Position numbers and translations under genes: made by a program. The notes below the pieces were generated by a model. It was not told the DNA's origin, ran no database searches, and worked only from the letters and a program-made list of their open reading frames with translations. Below, in pieces: positions 31,816 to 41,019 of a DNA stretch of 64,000 nucleotides (positions are counted from its first letter, which is position 1; every line of letters starts with the position of its first letter). The DNA comes from Streptomyces parvulus (lineage in GTDB: Bacteria > Actinomycetota > Actinomycetes > Streptomycetales > Streptomycetaceae). Location: assembly GCF_014648855.1 (NCBI RefSeq), contig NZ_BMRX01000019.1, forward strand, positions 62,001 through 126,000. The letters are read 5' to 3'.

Positions 31816-34791
31816 TCAGTCCGACGGGGCCGGCTCCGCGGCGACCAGTCCCTGCCGGTACGCGACGGCGACGGCCTCGGTGCGGCTGGCCGCGTGCAGC
31901 TTGCCGAGGATGTTGGAGACGTGGACGCTCGCGGTCTTGGCGCTGATGAACAACTCCTCCCCGATACGGCGGTTGCTGTGCCCCAGGGCGAGCAGCCGCA
32001 GCACGTCCCGCTCCCGGGCGGTGAGCAGCGCGGCCCCCTCCCCGCCGCCGGGCGCAGGGTCGGTGAGACGGCCGCGCCGCACGAGGTCGTCCAGGCGCTC
32101 GCGCAGCAACCGGGCGCCGAGCCGGTCGGCGTCCCGGCGCACCGCCTCCGCCTCGGCGGCCGCCTCCGCGCGGCGGTCGGCCGCCAGCAGGGCCTCCGCC
32201 CACCGCAGCCGGCACCGCGCCCGTTCGTAGACGTCGCCGAAGGTGAAGGCCGCCACCGCCTTCTCCCAGGCTCCCGGATCCGGCCCGGAACCCGTCGTGC
32301 GTCCCCACTCCGCCTCCGCCCGGGCCAGCCAGGCCTGGCCCTCGGGGCCCTGGGGCGCCGTCCCGTCCTCCCCGTACCCGGCCGACGACCGGGCCTGCTC
32401 CACCAGCGTCGCCGCGGTCCCGGCCCACCGGGCGGCGCAGGTCTCGTCGCCGGCCCTGCGCAGCTCCACCACAGTGTCCGCGACCGCCGACAGGGCGAGC
32501 GCGGCGAGCCTGACGGTGGCCAGGGGAGGCGTGCCCACGTCGTCGGTGAGCGCCTCGACGGTGGACCGCATCGACCGCACCGCGCCCTCCGCGTCCCCGC
32601 GCAGGGCGGCGGCGTCGGTCAGCACGATGCCCCCGACCAGCCTGGCCATCCAGTCGAACGGCCCCTCCAGCAGCGCCCGCGCCCGGTCGGCGGCCGCCTC
32701 GTCGCCGCGTGCCAGGGCCACGTACAGCCCGGGACCGAGGGCGTGGCCGCCCGAGGCGGGCAGCGGTCCGCCGTCCTCCTCGGACTCCCGCACGCACTCG
32801 TCCCACTGTCCCAGCGTGTACCGCACCAGGAGCCGCAGGTACCGCATCTCCCGCGGATACGGCGAGGACAGCAGCCCGGCGCGGCGGGCCCGGTCCAGGC
32901 CTTCCGACGCCCAGGTCAGGCACTCCTCCGGGTCGCCGGACTCGAAGCTGCCGATGGCCAGGTTGAACAGGGCGCGCAGCTCCACCGGCGCGTTGCCCGC
33001 CCGCCGCGCCAGCTCCCGCGCCTCGAAGAGCCGCTCGCGGCCCTGCGGGGTCGCGCGGTTGGCGCCCTCCAGGCTGGTGAGGGAGATCAGAAGGTCGGCG
33101 CGGGCGTCGGTGACGCCCAGCTCCTCCGCCACCGCGAGGGCCCGGCGCCCCACCTCCCGCGCCGAGCCGTTCTCCCCGACCTGGCGGGCCGCCGTCACAT
33201 GCGTGGCCGCGGCCCACAGCCAGGTCGCCGACGGCGGATCGGCGGGGATCAGGCCGAGCGCCTCGCTGCTGTGCGCGTACGCCGCGGACTGGTTGTCGAC
33301 ACTGAGCAGGTTCCCGGCGAGTGTGTAGCGCACCCGGGCGGCCAGCTCCAGGTCGGCGTCCTGGCCGAGTCCCGCCAGCGCCGAGCGGGTCAGGGACACC
33401 GCCCGGTGCAGCTCCCCGGCGTGCACGGCGGCCGCCGAGGCGCGCAGCGTCAGCGTCACGGCGTCGGGCCCGGCGGGACGCGCGGCCGGGTCCACCGCCG
33501 ACCACAGGTCCAGGGCGGTCTCCACGTGCCGCAGTTCCTCGGCGGGCGCGCCGACGCGCTGGGCGTGGTCCGCGGCCTCCAGCGAGGCGGCCAGCGCCTC
33601 CGGCAGGTCGTGGCTCTCGCGGTAGTGGTGGGCGCGTTCGGCGGCGCTGTCCGACCTGCGGCCGGGGCCCGCGAGCAGCCGGGCGAACCCGCCGTGCAGC
33701 CGGGCCCGTTCGCCGGGGAGCAGGTCGGCGTAGACCGCCTCCCGGGCGAGGGCGTGCCTGAACGAGTAGGTGCCGCCGTCGGCGGAGACGAGCAACTGCC
33801 GCTCCACGGCCTCGCGCAGCGCCGCCTCCAGCTCCTCCTCGGGCAGCCCGACGGCGTCCCGCAGCAGGCCGTGCCCCACCCGCCGCCCGGCGACGGCGGC
33901 GGTCCGCAGCACCTGCTGCGCGGTCTCGGACAACTGCTCGAAGCGGATGAGCAGCACGTCGGCCAGGCCGCTGGGCACGCCTCCCGCGGGCGCGTCCGTG
34001 GCCGCCACCAGTTCCTCCGCGTAGAACGCGTTGCCCTCGGCCCGTTCGACGATCCGGTGCACGGTGGTGTCCGGCAGCGGCCGGTCCCGCAGCGCACGGA
34101 CCAGCTGGGCGACGTCGGCGTCCGGCAGGGGACGCAGCTCCAGCCGCTCCACGGCGGGCAGCCGCACCAGCTCGGCCAGCAGCGGGCGCAGCGGATGGCG
34201 GCGGTGCAGGTCGTCCGCCCGGTAGGAGGCGAGCACCGCGAGCCGGTGGCCCCGGGCGCCGCCGGCGGGACGCTGCAGCACGCCCCGGCTGAGCAGGAAC
34301 CTCAGCAGGTCGCGGGAGGACTGGTCGGCCCAGTGCAGGTCCTCCAGGACCAGCAGCAGGGGCGCGACCTCCGCGAGTTCGGTGAGCAGCGCGGCCACGC
34401 CCTCGAACAGCCGCAGCCGCGACCGGTCCGCCCCGCCCCCGTCCTCGGGGCCGCCGCCGAGCAGCCGGTCGGCCACCGGGTGGGCGGCCAGCACCCCGGC
34501 GAACCGCTCGTCGGCCGCCAGCGCGCCGAGGATCTCGGTGAACGGCAGATAGGGCAGACCCACGTCGCCCAGGTCCACGCAGTGCCCGGTGAGCACCGTG
34601 GTCCCGGCCCCGGCGGCTCGGGCCGCGACCTCGTCCAGCGTCCGGGTCTTGCCGACCCCGGCGTCCCCGGCGACGAGCACCGCGCGGGCCTCCCCGGCGC
34701 GGGCGCGCTCCAGGACGCCGGTGAGACGCGCGAGTTCGTCCTCGCGGCCGACGAGAGGGCTGGTGAGTGAGGTCTGCGGCACGCCGCCCAT
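31816..34791 (-). CDS. Large ATP-binding LuxR-family (LAL) regulator
   Basis: 991 aa. The N-terminal AAA/STAND ATPase has a Walker A at GDAGVGKTRT (about 41-50) and Walker B at LLLVLEDLHWADQSS (about 135-150). A long alpha-helical TPR-like region follows (about 350-900), then a C-terminal LuxR helix-turn-helix (about 925-985; LTARERDVLRLLALGHSNRRIGEELF). LAL regulators activate antibiotic or catabolic genes after binding an unknown inducer. It is transcribed away from the TerD-CAP-CAP gene direction with no dedicated partner visible. Confidence 0.9.
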   Translation of the reverse strand: MGGVPQTSLTSPLVGREDELARLTGVLERARAGEARAVLVAGDAGVGKTRTLDEVAARAAGAGTTVLTGHCVDLGDVGLPYLPFTEILGALAADERFAGVLAAHPVADRLLGGGPEDGGGADRSRLRLFEGVAALLTELAEVAPLLLVLEDLHWADQSSRDLLRFLLSRGVLQRPAGGARGHRLAVLASYRADDLHRRHPLRPLLAELVRLPAVERLELRPLPDADVAQLVRALRDRPLPDTTVHRIVERAEGNAFYAEELVAATDAPAGGVPSGLADVLLIRFEQLSETAQQVLRTAAVAGRRVGHGLLRDAVGLPEEELEAALREAVERQLLVSADGGTYSFRHALAREAVYADLLPGERARLHGGFARLLAGPGRRSDSAAERAHHYRESHDLPEALAASLEAADHAQRVGAPAEELRHVETALDLWSAVDPAARPAGPDAVTLTLRASAAAVHAGELHRAVSLTRSALAGLGQDADLELAARVRYTLAGNLLSVDNQSAAYAHSSEALGLIPADPPSATWLWAAATHVTAARQVGENGSAREVGRRALAVAEELGVTDARADLLISLTSLEGANRATPQGRERLFEARELARRAGNAPVELRALFNLAIGSFESGDPEECLTWASEGLDRARRAGLLSSPYPREMRYLRLLVRYTLGQWDECVRESEEDGGPLPASGGHALGPGLYVALARGDEAAADRARALLEGPFDWMARLVGGIVLTDAAALRGDAEGAVRSMRSTVEALTDDVGTPPLATVRLAALALSAVADTVVELRRAGDETCAARWAGTAATLVEQARSSAGYGEDGTAPQGPEGQAWLARAEAEWGRTTGSGPDPGAWEKAVAAFTFGDVYERARCRLRWAEALLAADRRAEAAAEAEAVRRDADRLGARLLRERLDDLVRRGRLTDPAPGGGEGAALLTARERDVLRLLALGHSNRRIGEELFISAKTASVHVSNILGKLHAASRTEAVAVAYRQGLVAAEPAPSD

Positions 34792-34843
34792 CCTGACACG
34801 CGGGTCCGACAGCGCCTCCCGCTCGCGCGGTGCCTTTCGGCGG

Positions 34844-35197
34844 TCAGCGCCTCAGCGCGCCGGCCCAGTCGGCGGGGACCCGGCCGGCCGGGCCGGGTGC
34901 GGGCTGGTCCGCGGGGTGGCCGGTCGGCGGCGCGAGGGCCGGACCGGACTCGTACAGCTCGTTGGCCGCGTAGTCCCAGTACCACTCCTCGCCGGGCTCG
35001 AAGCTCTGCACCAGCGGGTGCCCGGTGGAGGTGTAGTGCCCGGTGGCGTGCTGCCCCGGAGAGCTGTCGCAGCAGCCGACGTGGCCGCAGGTCGCGCAAC
35101 GCCGCAGGTGGAACCACCAGCCGCCGGCCGCGTCGCACTCGGCGCAGCCGCTGCCGCTCGGCGGGGCGGTCGGGTCGATTCCGGTGTCGCCGGTCAT
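34844..35197 (-). CDS. UBP-type zinc-finger protein, third gene of the redox-signalling operon
   Basis: 117 aa. ZnF-UBP pattern: CAECDAAGGWWFHLRRCATCGHVGCCDSSPGQHATGHYTSTGHPLV, with paired Cys-x2-Cys motifs and His residues. In eukaryotes this domain binds the free C-terminal Gly-Gly of ubiquitin; in actinobacteria its ligand is unknown. The start overlaps the kinase gene stop (ATGA at 35194-35197), giving tight coupling to the cNMP-binding kinase and the receiver-reductase gene upstream. No ubiquitin-like gene is visible nearby, so the partner could be a C-terminal tail of another protein. Confidence 0.88.
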   Translation of the reverse strand: MTGDTGIDPTAPPSGSGCAECDAAGGWWFHLRRCATCGHVGCCDSSPGQHATGHYTSTGHPLVQSFEPGEEWYWDYAANELYESGPALAPPTGHPADQPAPGPAGRVPADWAGALRR

Positions 35198-36684
35198 GGC
35201 GTCTCCTCTCGTGCCGTCTGCTCGGCGGGATCGGGTTCGTCGGTGGGTTCGGGTTCGTCGGCGGTGAGCGGCAGGAGCACCTGGAACCGGGTGTCGCCCG
35301 GCTCGGACTCCACCTGGAGGGTGCCGTGGTGCTTGTTGACCACGATCCGCCAGGAGATGTCCAGGCCCAGCCCGGTTCCCTCGCCCACCGGCTTGGTGGT
35401 GAAGAACGGGTCGAAGATGCGCTCGCGGATCTCCGGGTCGATCCCGGTGCCGGTGTCGCGGAACTCCACGAGCAGCCGGTCGTCGTGGAGCGCGGTGCGC
35501 ACCGTCAGGGTGCCGTCGCCGCCCGCGGCGTTCACCGCGGCGACCGCGTTGTCGATCAGGTTGGTCCACACCTGGTTCAGCTCCGCCGGGTACGCCGGGA
35601 CCTTCGGCACCGTGCGGTCGTACTCCTTGACGACCTCGATCCGCGGGCCGATCTTGCCCGACAGCATCAGCAGGGTGCTGTCGAGGAGTTCGTGGACGTC
35701 GACGGTGCGGTACGGCGCCCGGTCCAGCTGCGCGTACTGCTTGGCGGCATCGACGAGGTGGGAGACGCGGGCCGTGGAGTCCGCGATCTCGTTCATCAAC
35801 AGCTCGGTCTCGACCGTGTAGTTCAGCCAGCCGACCGCTCCCGGCAGGATCTCCTCGTCGACGGCGGCCGCGACCTGCTCCAGCCAGTCGGTGTCCAGCC
35901 CGGCCTGCACGAAGGTCGGTGCGAGCTGCCAGCCGTGGTCGATGCCGCGGTCCTCCAGCCAGTCGGTGAGGGCGTCCTCCCGGTCGGAGGCCTCCAGCGG
36001 GCTGAGGGCGGGTGCCTTCGCGACCTGCTCGGCGGTCCGCTCCTGGATCTCGATGAGCCCGGCCAGCGCGTCGCGGGAGAACGGGCCCTCGGCGATCACG
36101 GCCAGCTTGTGCCGCATCTTCGCCACCCGCTCCCGCAGCGTCGCCGTCGCCCGCACCGCGGCCGCCGCCGGGTTGTTCAGCTCGTGCGTGAGACCCGCCG
36201 ACAGCGAGCCCAGCGCCAGCAGCCGCTCGCGCTGCCCGACCGCGCGCTGGGTGCTCTTGGAGCCGAAGAAGAGCCCCTCCAGCAGATGCACCGCCATCGG
36301 GAACCACTCCCGCATGACGGCCGCGAACGTCTCGGCGGGCAGCACGAAGAACCGCGTCGGCTCGGTGACCCGCATGGAGTTGTTGTAGACCTGCGGCAGC
36401 CGGTCACCCACGTACGCCTGCATCGCGCCCGCGTACACGCCGCGCTGCGAGGTGCGGTTGGTCTCCACGTCGTCGACGCCGACCCGGCGGGAGAGGACGA
36501 CGGTGCCCTCGAGCATCACGTAGAAGCAGGTCGCGTCCTCGCCCTCGGTGTACACCGGGCCGGGCTCGAAGACCTCGACGCGTCCCTCCGCGCACAGCCG
36601 GCCCAGCTGCTCGGGGGACAGCTTCTCGAACAGGAACAGCTTCCCGATCTCCTCGGGGGCGCACGGCGCCGGCCGCCCGCTCAC
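35194..36684 (-). CDS. cNMP-binding-domain sensor histidine kinase
   Basis: 496 aa. N-terminal cyclic-nucleotide-binding beta-roll (about 10-140; EKLSPEQLGRLCAEGRVEVFEPGPVYTEGE, FYVMLEGTVVLSRR). The H-box is in LGSLSAGLTHELNNPAAA (about 160-180), and the HATPase domain has ELNQVWTNLIDNAVAAV, RDTGTGIDPEIRERIFDPFFTT and GEGTGLGLDIS. No transmembrane segment, so cytosolic. GTG start overlaps the upstream stop (GTGA). It is the likely phosphodonor for the receiver fused to the upstream reductase (inference). Confidence 0.9.
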   Translation of the reverse strand: MSGRPAPCAPEEIGKLFLFEKLSPEQLGRLCAEGRVEVFEPGPVYTEGEDATCFYVMLEGTVVLSRRVGVDDVETNRTSQRGVYAGAMQAYVGDRLPQVYNNSMRVTEPTRFFVLPAETFAAVMREWFPMAVHLLEGLFFGSKSTQRAVGQRERLLALGSLSAGLTHELNNPAAAAVRATATLRERVAKMRHKLAVIAEGPFSRDALAGLIEIQERTAEQVAKAPALSPLEASDREDALTDWLEDRGIDHGWQLAPTFVQAGLDTDWLEQVAAAVDEEILPGAVGWLNYTVETELLMNEIADSTARVSHLVDAAKQYAQLDRAPYRTVDVHELLDSTLLMLSGKIGPRIEVVKEYDRTVPKVPAYPAELNQVWTNLIDNAVAAVNAAGGDGTLTVRTALHDDRLLVEFRDTGTGIDPEIRERIFDPFFTTKPVGEGTGLGLDISWRIVVNKHHGTLQVESEPGDTRFQVLLPLTADEPEPTDEPDPAEQTAREETP

Positions 36685-38357
36685 GACTGCTCCAGGTAGC
36701 GGTGGACGAGCATCACGGCCATGGCTCCCTCTCCGACGGCGGACGCGACCCGTTTCGCGGACTCGGCGCGGGCGTCGCCCGCCACGAACACGCCCGGGAC
36801 GCTGGTCTCCAGGTGGTAGGGCGGACGGTCCAGGTCCCACTCGGCCGGCGCCCGCCCGTCCACGGTGAGATCGGGACCGGCGAGGATGAACCCGCGCTCG
36901 TCCCGCAGCACCGTGCCGTCCAGCCAGCCGGTCAGCGGAGCCGCGCCGATGAACACGAACAGCCACTGCGCGTCGACCTGTTCGGTGTCGCCGGCCCCCG
37001 CGTCGCGCAGCGTCAGCCGCTCCAGCCTGCCGTCGCCGTGGGCGCTCTCGACCACGGTGTGGCAGCGGACGTGGATGTTGGGCGTCTCCTCGATCTGCTG
37101 GACCAGGTAGTGCGACATCGACGCCGCCAGGGAGGCGCCGCGCACCAGCAGCGTCACCGACTTGGCGCCCCGCGCGAGGTACATCGCCGCCTGGCCCGCC
37201 GAGTTGGCGCCGCCGACGATGTACACGTCGTGGCCCTGGCAGGAGGCGGCCTCGGTCAGCGCCGAACCGTAGAACACCCCGCAGCCGGTCAGGTCGTCCG
37301 CGCCCGGCGCGGCGAGCTGCCGGTAGGACACGCCGGTCGCCAGGATCACGCTGTGCGCGGCGACCGCGGAGCCGTCGGAGAAGCGGACGACCCGCGCCGC
37401 GCCGTTGGCCTCCAGCCCGGTCACCTCCCGCGCGGTGAGGATCTCGGCGCCGAACTTCGCCGCCTGCCGCCTCGCCCGCTCGGTGAGCTGTCCGCCCGAG
37501 ACGCCGTCGGGGAAGCCCAGGTAGTTCTCGATGCGTGAGCTCTGCCCGGCCTGGCCGCCGGTCGCCGACCTCTCCACCAGCACCGTGCGCAGCCCCTCGG
37601 AGGCGCCGTACACGGCGGCGCCGAGCCCGGCCGGGCCGCCGCCGATCACCACCAGGTCGTAGAAGTCCGAGGTCGGCGTCGTCGCCAGGCCCACGTGCGC
37701 CGCGAGGTCGGGCGCCTCCGGCTCCACCAGCGGTGTCCCGTCCGGTGTGACCACCACCGGCAGCCGCTGCCCGTCCTGCCCCGCGGCCGACAGCAGCCGC
37801 TGCCCCTCCGGCGTGTCGGAGGAGTACCAGCGGTACGGCACCTGGTTGCGGGCCAGGAACTCGCGGACCTCCGAGGACCGCGCCGACCAGCGGTGCCCGA
37901 CGACCTTGGTGCTGGGCACCGGCCGGTGGTCGCCGGCGCGCCACGCCTGGAGCAGGTCGTCGACGACCGGATAGAGCTTCTCCTCGGGCGGGTCCCAGGG
38001 CTTGAGCAGGTAGTGGTCCAGGTCGACCACGTTGATGGCGTCGATCGCCGCGCCGGTGTCCGCGTAGGCCGTCAGCAGCACCCGCCGGGCACCCGGATAC
38101 ACGTCCATCGCCCGTTCCAGGAACTCGATGCCGTTCATCTGCGGCATCCGGTAGTCGGCCAGGAGCACCGCCACCAGGTCGCCGCGCAGTTTCAGCTCGC
38201 GCAGCGCGTCGAGTGCCGACTCGCCGGACTCCGCGCGCACGATGCGGTACGTCGCGCCGTAGCGCCGCCGCAGGTCACGGGCGACGGCCCGGGAGACCCC
38301 CGGGTCGTCGTCCACGGTCATGATGACGGTCCGCGTCGCCCCGTCGTCCTGTGCCAT
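36681..38357 (-). CDS. Response-regulator receiver fused to a thioredoxin-reductase-like flavoprotein
   Basis: 558 aa. Receiver domain 1-130 with the acidic pocket DDDPG, phospho-Asp68 (LLADYRMPQMNG) and Lys in YLLKPW. A short glutaredoxin-like segment (about 145-215; SSEVREFLARNQVPYRWYS) without a Cys pair follows. The reductase part (about 225-558) has FAD motif GGGPAGLGAA, NAD motif GGANSAGQAA and GVFVAGDARA. The CxxC of true thioredoxin reductases is replaced: YGSALTEAASCQ. So it is unlikely to be a standard thioredoxin reductase and may be a redox-sensing phospho-output protein (inference). First gene of the three-gene coupled operon. Confidence 0.88.
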   Translation of the reverse strand: MAQDDGATRTVIMTVDDDPGVSRAVARDLRRRYGATYRIVRAESGESALDALRELKLRGDLVAVLLADYRMPQMNGIEFLERAMDVYPGARRVLLTAYADTGAAIDAINVVDLDHYLLKPWDPPEEKLYPVVDDLLQAWRAGDHRPVPSTKVVGHRWSARSSEVREFLARNQVPYRWYSSDTPEGQRLLSAAGQDGQRLPVVVTPDGTPLVEPEAPDLAAHVGLATTPTSDFYDLVVIGGGPAGLGAAVYGASEGLRTVLVERSATGGQAGQSSRIENYLGFPDGVSGGQLTERARRQAAKFGAEILTAREVTGLEANGAARVVRFSDGSAVAAHSVILATGVSYRQLAAPGADDLTGCGVFYGSALTEAASCQGHDVYIVGGANSAGQAAMYLARGAKSVTLLVRGASLAASMSHYLVQQIEETPNIHVRCHTVVESAHGDGRLERLTLRDAGAGDTEQVDAQWLFVFIGAAPLTGWLDGTVLRDERGFILAGPDLTVDGRAPAEWDLDRPPYHLETSVPGVFVAGDARAESAKRVASAVGEGAMAVMLVHRYLEQS

Positions 38358-38451
38358 GCGTCCCCCACGTCGAGCGGCCGGGTTCACGGCCCGGCGTCCC
38401 CGTCACCGCACCGGCCTGAAGCCCATCGTATGTTCGATCGCCGGACCTCGC

Positions 38452-38820
38452 TCAGGCAGCGGGAGGCCCGCCCCGGGGGCCCAGCACGCAGAACTCGTTG
38501 CCCTCGGGGTCGGCCAGGACCACCCACGGCACGTCGGTGCCCTGGCCCACGTCGGCGCGGCGCGCCCCCTGCTCCAGCAGCCGGGCGACCTCGGCCGCCC
38601 GGTCCACGGGCCGGAAGTCCAGGTGCAGCCGGTTCTTCCCGGCCTTTCCCTCCGGCACCCGGACGAAGAGCAGCCCGGGCAGCCGGTCCGGCTCCGGACG
38701 GATCTCGTACTCCTCGGCGGAGCCGTCCACCACCACCCAGTCCAGCGCCCGCGCCCACCAGCGCCCCAGGGCCGCGGGGTCGGCCGCGTCGACCACTACC
38801 TGCTCCCACTCCAATGGCAT
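38452..38820 (-). CDS. VOC-family protein
   Basis: 122 aa single VOC domain: VVVDAADPAALGRWWARALDW at the N-terminus, LHLDFRPVDRAAEVARLLEQGARR in the middle and VVLADPEGNEFCVLGP at the C-terminus. It is of the glyoxalase-like class common in actinobacteria; function unknown. It is divergent from the universal stress protein gene with a 60-bp spacer. Confidence 0.88.
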   Translation of the reverse strand: MPLEWEQVVVDAADPAALGRWWARALDWVVVDGSAEEYEIRPEPDRLPGLLFVRVPEGKAGKNRLHLDFRPVDRAAEVARLLEQGARRADVGQGTDVPWVVLADPEGNEFCVLGPRGGPPAA

Positions 38821-38880
38821 GCGGACAGCGTAGGGAAGACTGGCCCCATGGACGTCACCGCGACACAGGGAGGGACCCGT

Positions 38881-39747
38881 ATGACGCGCCCGATCACGGC
38901 CGGCGTGGACGGCTCGCAGGAGAGCCTGGCGGCACTGGACTGGGCCGCGGGGGAGGCGGTCCGCACCGGAGCGCCGCTGCACGTCGTGCACGCCTGGCAG
39001 CCGCGCGACACGGGCGGCGAGGGGGACCGGGACGCGCAGGAGCGCTGGGTGCGGGACGCGGTCGCCGAACCGGTGCGCACCGTCACCGGACGGCACCCGG
39101 AGCTGACCGTGTCCACGGAGGTCCGCGAGGCCGACGACCCCGTCGCCGTGCTGCTCGCCGCCGCGGCCGACTCCACGACCCTGGTGCTGGGCTCGCGCGG
39201 GCACGGCGCGATCGTCGGGTTCCTGCTGGGCTCCGTCGGCCGGCAGGTGATCGCCGAGGCCACCCGGCCGGTCGTCCTCGTGCGGGCCGGTGAGAAGACG
39301 GCGGGCGGGACCGGCGGCGAGGTCGTCGTGGGCCAGCAGGGCGAGCCCGAGGACAGCGCCGACGTGATCGGGTACGCCTTCGAGGCGGCCGCCGCGCGCG
39401 GCGCCACCGTGCGCGCCGTACGGGCCTGGACCCTGCCGACCGTGTTCACCTACAGCCCCGGCTCGATGGCGCTCGCCGACGAGGCCGGCGGTCTGGAGCA
39501 GTACGAGCGCAAGGCGCTCGGCGAGGCCCTCGGTCCCTGGCGCGAGCGCTTCCCGGACGTCCCGGTGGTCGAGCACGTGGAGATGGGCAGCGCGGGCCAG
39601 GTGCTCCTGTCGGTGTCCGCGAACGCCCGGTTGATGGTGGTCGGCCGCCGCGCCCGCCGCGGCGCCGTGGGCGGCCGGATCGGGTCGGTGGCGCACGGCG
39701 TGCTGCACCACGCGGACTGCCCGGTGGCGGTGGTCCCGCACACGTGA
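38881..39747 (+). CDS. Tandem-domain universal stress protein
   Basis: 288 aa with two Usp domains: about 1-140 (ITAGVDGSQESLAALDWAA, GSRGHGAIVGFLLGSVGRQVI) and about 150-288 (VVVGQQGEPEDSADVIGYAF, GRRARRGAVGGRIGSVAHGVL). Both keep the ATP-binding Gly-x2-Gly-x9-Gly-Ser-like loop in their C-terminal halves. Roles in stress survival are general. ATG 38881 has AGGGAGGGAC upstream; ATG 38848 in frame is possible but lacks a site. Confidence 0.9.
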   Translation: MTRPITAGVDGSQESLAALDWAAGEAVRTGAPLHVVHAWQPRDTGGEGDRDAQERWVRDAVAEPVRTVTGRHPELTVSTEVREADDPVAVLLAAAADSTTLVLGSRGHGAIVGFLLGSVGRQVIAEATRPVVLVRAGEKTAGGTGGEVVVGQQGEPEDSADVIGYAFEAAAARGATVRAVRAWTLPTVFTYSPGSMALADEAGGLEQYERKALGEALGPWRERFPDVPVVEHVEMGSAGQVLLSVSANARLMVVGRRARRGAVGGRIGSVAHGVLHHADCPVAVVPHT

Positions 39748-39777
39748 GCCGGCGCGCGGGCCGCACGGCCCGGGGTG

Positions 39778-41010
39778 TCAGTCCGACGTGGGCTGGAGGG
39801 TCTCGCGGGCCCTGGGCAGGATGTTGAGGATGTAGTCCTCGACGACCGTGTCCAGGCCGATCTCGTGCTGGGCCCGCTCGGACAGGTACCAGCGGTGCTC
39901 CAGCAGCTCGTGGTAGATCTCCGCCGGGTCCATCGAGCCCCGCAGCTCCGGCGGCACGGCCCGCACGGTGGGCCGGAACACCTCGCGCACCCAGCGGTGC
40001 GCGAGGACCTCCGGCCGGGCGCCTAGGGGGTCGCCCGGGGCGTAGTCCTCCTGGGTGGCCATCCAGCTCTCCAGGTCGTTCAGCAGGCGCCTGGCCTGGT
40101 TCTCCTCGGCGTCCAGACCGGTCAGCCGCAGCAGCTGGCGCTGGTGGTGGCCGGCGTCGACGACCTTGGGCACGAAGGTGACCGTGTCGCCGGTGGAGGC
40201 GTGCTCTATCTGCATCTCGGCCACGTCGAAGCCGAGGTCGTTCAGGCGCCGGATGCGGCGTTCGATGTAGTGGTACTTGCCCGCCGGATACACGGAGGTG
40301 CGGGTCAGCTCCTCCCACAGCGTCCGGTAGCGGGCGCAGATCTCGGTGCCGAAGTCGATGGGGTCCACGGAGGGGTGCAGCGCCCCCGAGGCCTCCAGGT
40401 CCAGGAGTTCGCCGCTGATGTTGACCCGCGCCAGCTCCAGGTCGTAGTCGCGCTGCCCGGGGCTGAGCCGCGGGTGCAGGTCGCCGGTCTCGGCGTCGAC
40501 CAGGTAGGCGGCGTAGGCGCCCGCGTCGCGCCGGAAGAGGGTGTTGGACAGCGAGCAGTCGCCCCAGGCGAAGCCCGCCAGGTGCAGGCGCACCAGGAGC
40601 ACGGCCAGGGCGTCCATCAGCCGGTGCATGGTCGCCGGCCGCAGGGTCGTCTCGAACATCGACCGGTACGGCAGGGAGCCGCCGAGGTGCCGGGTGACGA
40701 GCACCGGCTCCAGCTCCTCGCCGGCCGTGCCGGTGCGGCCGGTTACCACGGCCAGCGCGTCCACCGCGGGGATGGCGAGCCGGTCCAGGTCGCGCAGCAG
40801 CTGGTACTCGCGCAGCGCGGGCCGCTCGGCCAGCTCCTTGACGGCGATGACCTCCTCGCCGGCGCGCGCGTAGCGCACGACGTGCCGGGAGATGCCGCGC
40901 GGCAGGGGCACGAGATACTCCTCGGGCCACTGCTCCAGCGGCAGCTGCCAGGGCAGTTCGAGCAGGAGCGCGGGGTGCTCCGGATTGGTGGCGCTGATCT
41001 GCAAGGCCAT
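39778..41010 (-). CDS. DUF4032 kinase-like protein
   Basis: 410 aa. The N-terminal half (about 40-210) has a small-molecule/LPS-kinase-like core: EEVIAVKEL (Lys), ALREYQLLRDLD (Glu), FAWGDCSLSNTLF (Asp-x3-x-Asn, catalytic loop) and AYLVDAETG (metal Asp). The C-terminal half (about 220-400) is the DUF4032 domain. It is therefore a probable active phosphotransferase of unknown substrate, unlike the pseudokinase elsewhere in the window. No transmembrane segment. It ends 31 bp from the universal stress protein stop, tail-to-tail. Confidence 0.88.
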   Translation of the reverse strand: MALQISATNPEHPALLLELPWQLPLEQWPEEYLVPLPRGISRHVVRYARAGEEVIAVKELAERPALREYQLLRDLDRLAIPAVDALAVVTGRTGTAGEELEPVLVTRHLGGSLPYRSMFETTLRPATMHRLMDALAVLLVRLHLAGFAWGDCSLSNTLFRRDAGAYAAYLVDAETGDLHPRLSPGQRDYDLELARVNISGELLDLEASGALHPSVDPIDFGTEICARYRTLWEELTRTSVYPAGKYHYIERRIRRLNDLGFDVAEMQIEHASTGDTVTFVPKVVDAGHHQRQLLRLTGLDAEENQARRLLNDLESWMATQEDYAPGDPLGARPEVLAHRWVREVFRPTVRAVPPELRGSMDPAEIYHELLEHRWYLSERAQHEIGLDTVVEDYILNILPRARETLQPTSD

Positions 41011-41019
41011 GCCCCGACT

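Noticed and set aside
31402..34770. A very long open frame on the plus strand opposite the LuxR-type regulator
   Set aside because: It mirrors the minus-strand regulator, has no domain signature and has low-complexity Arg/Gly/Gln composition typical of antisense frames in high-GC genes.
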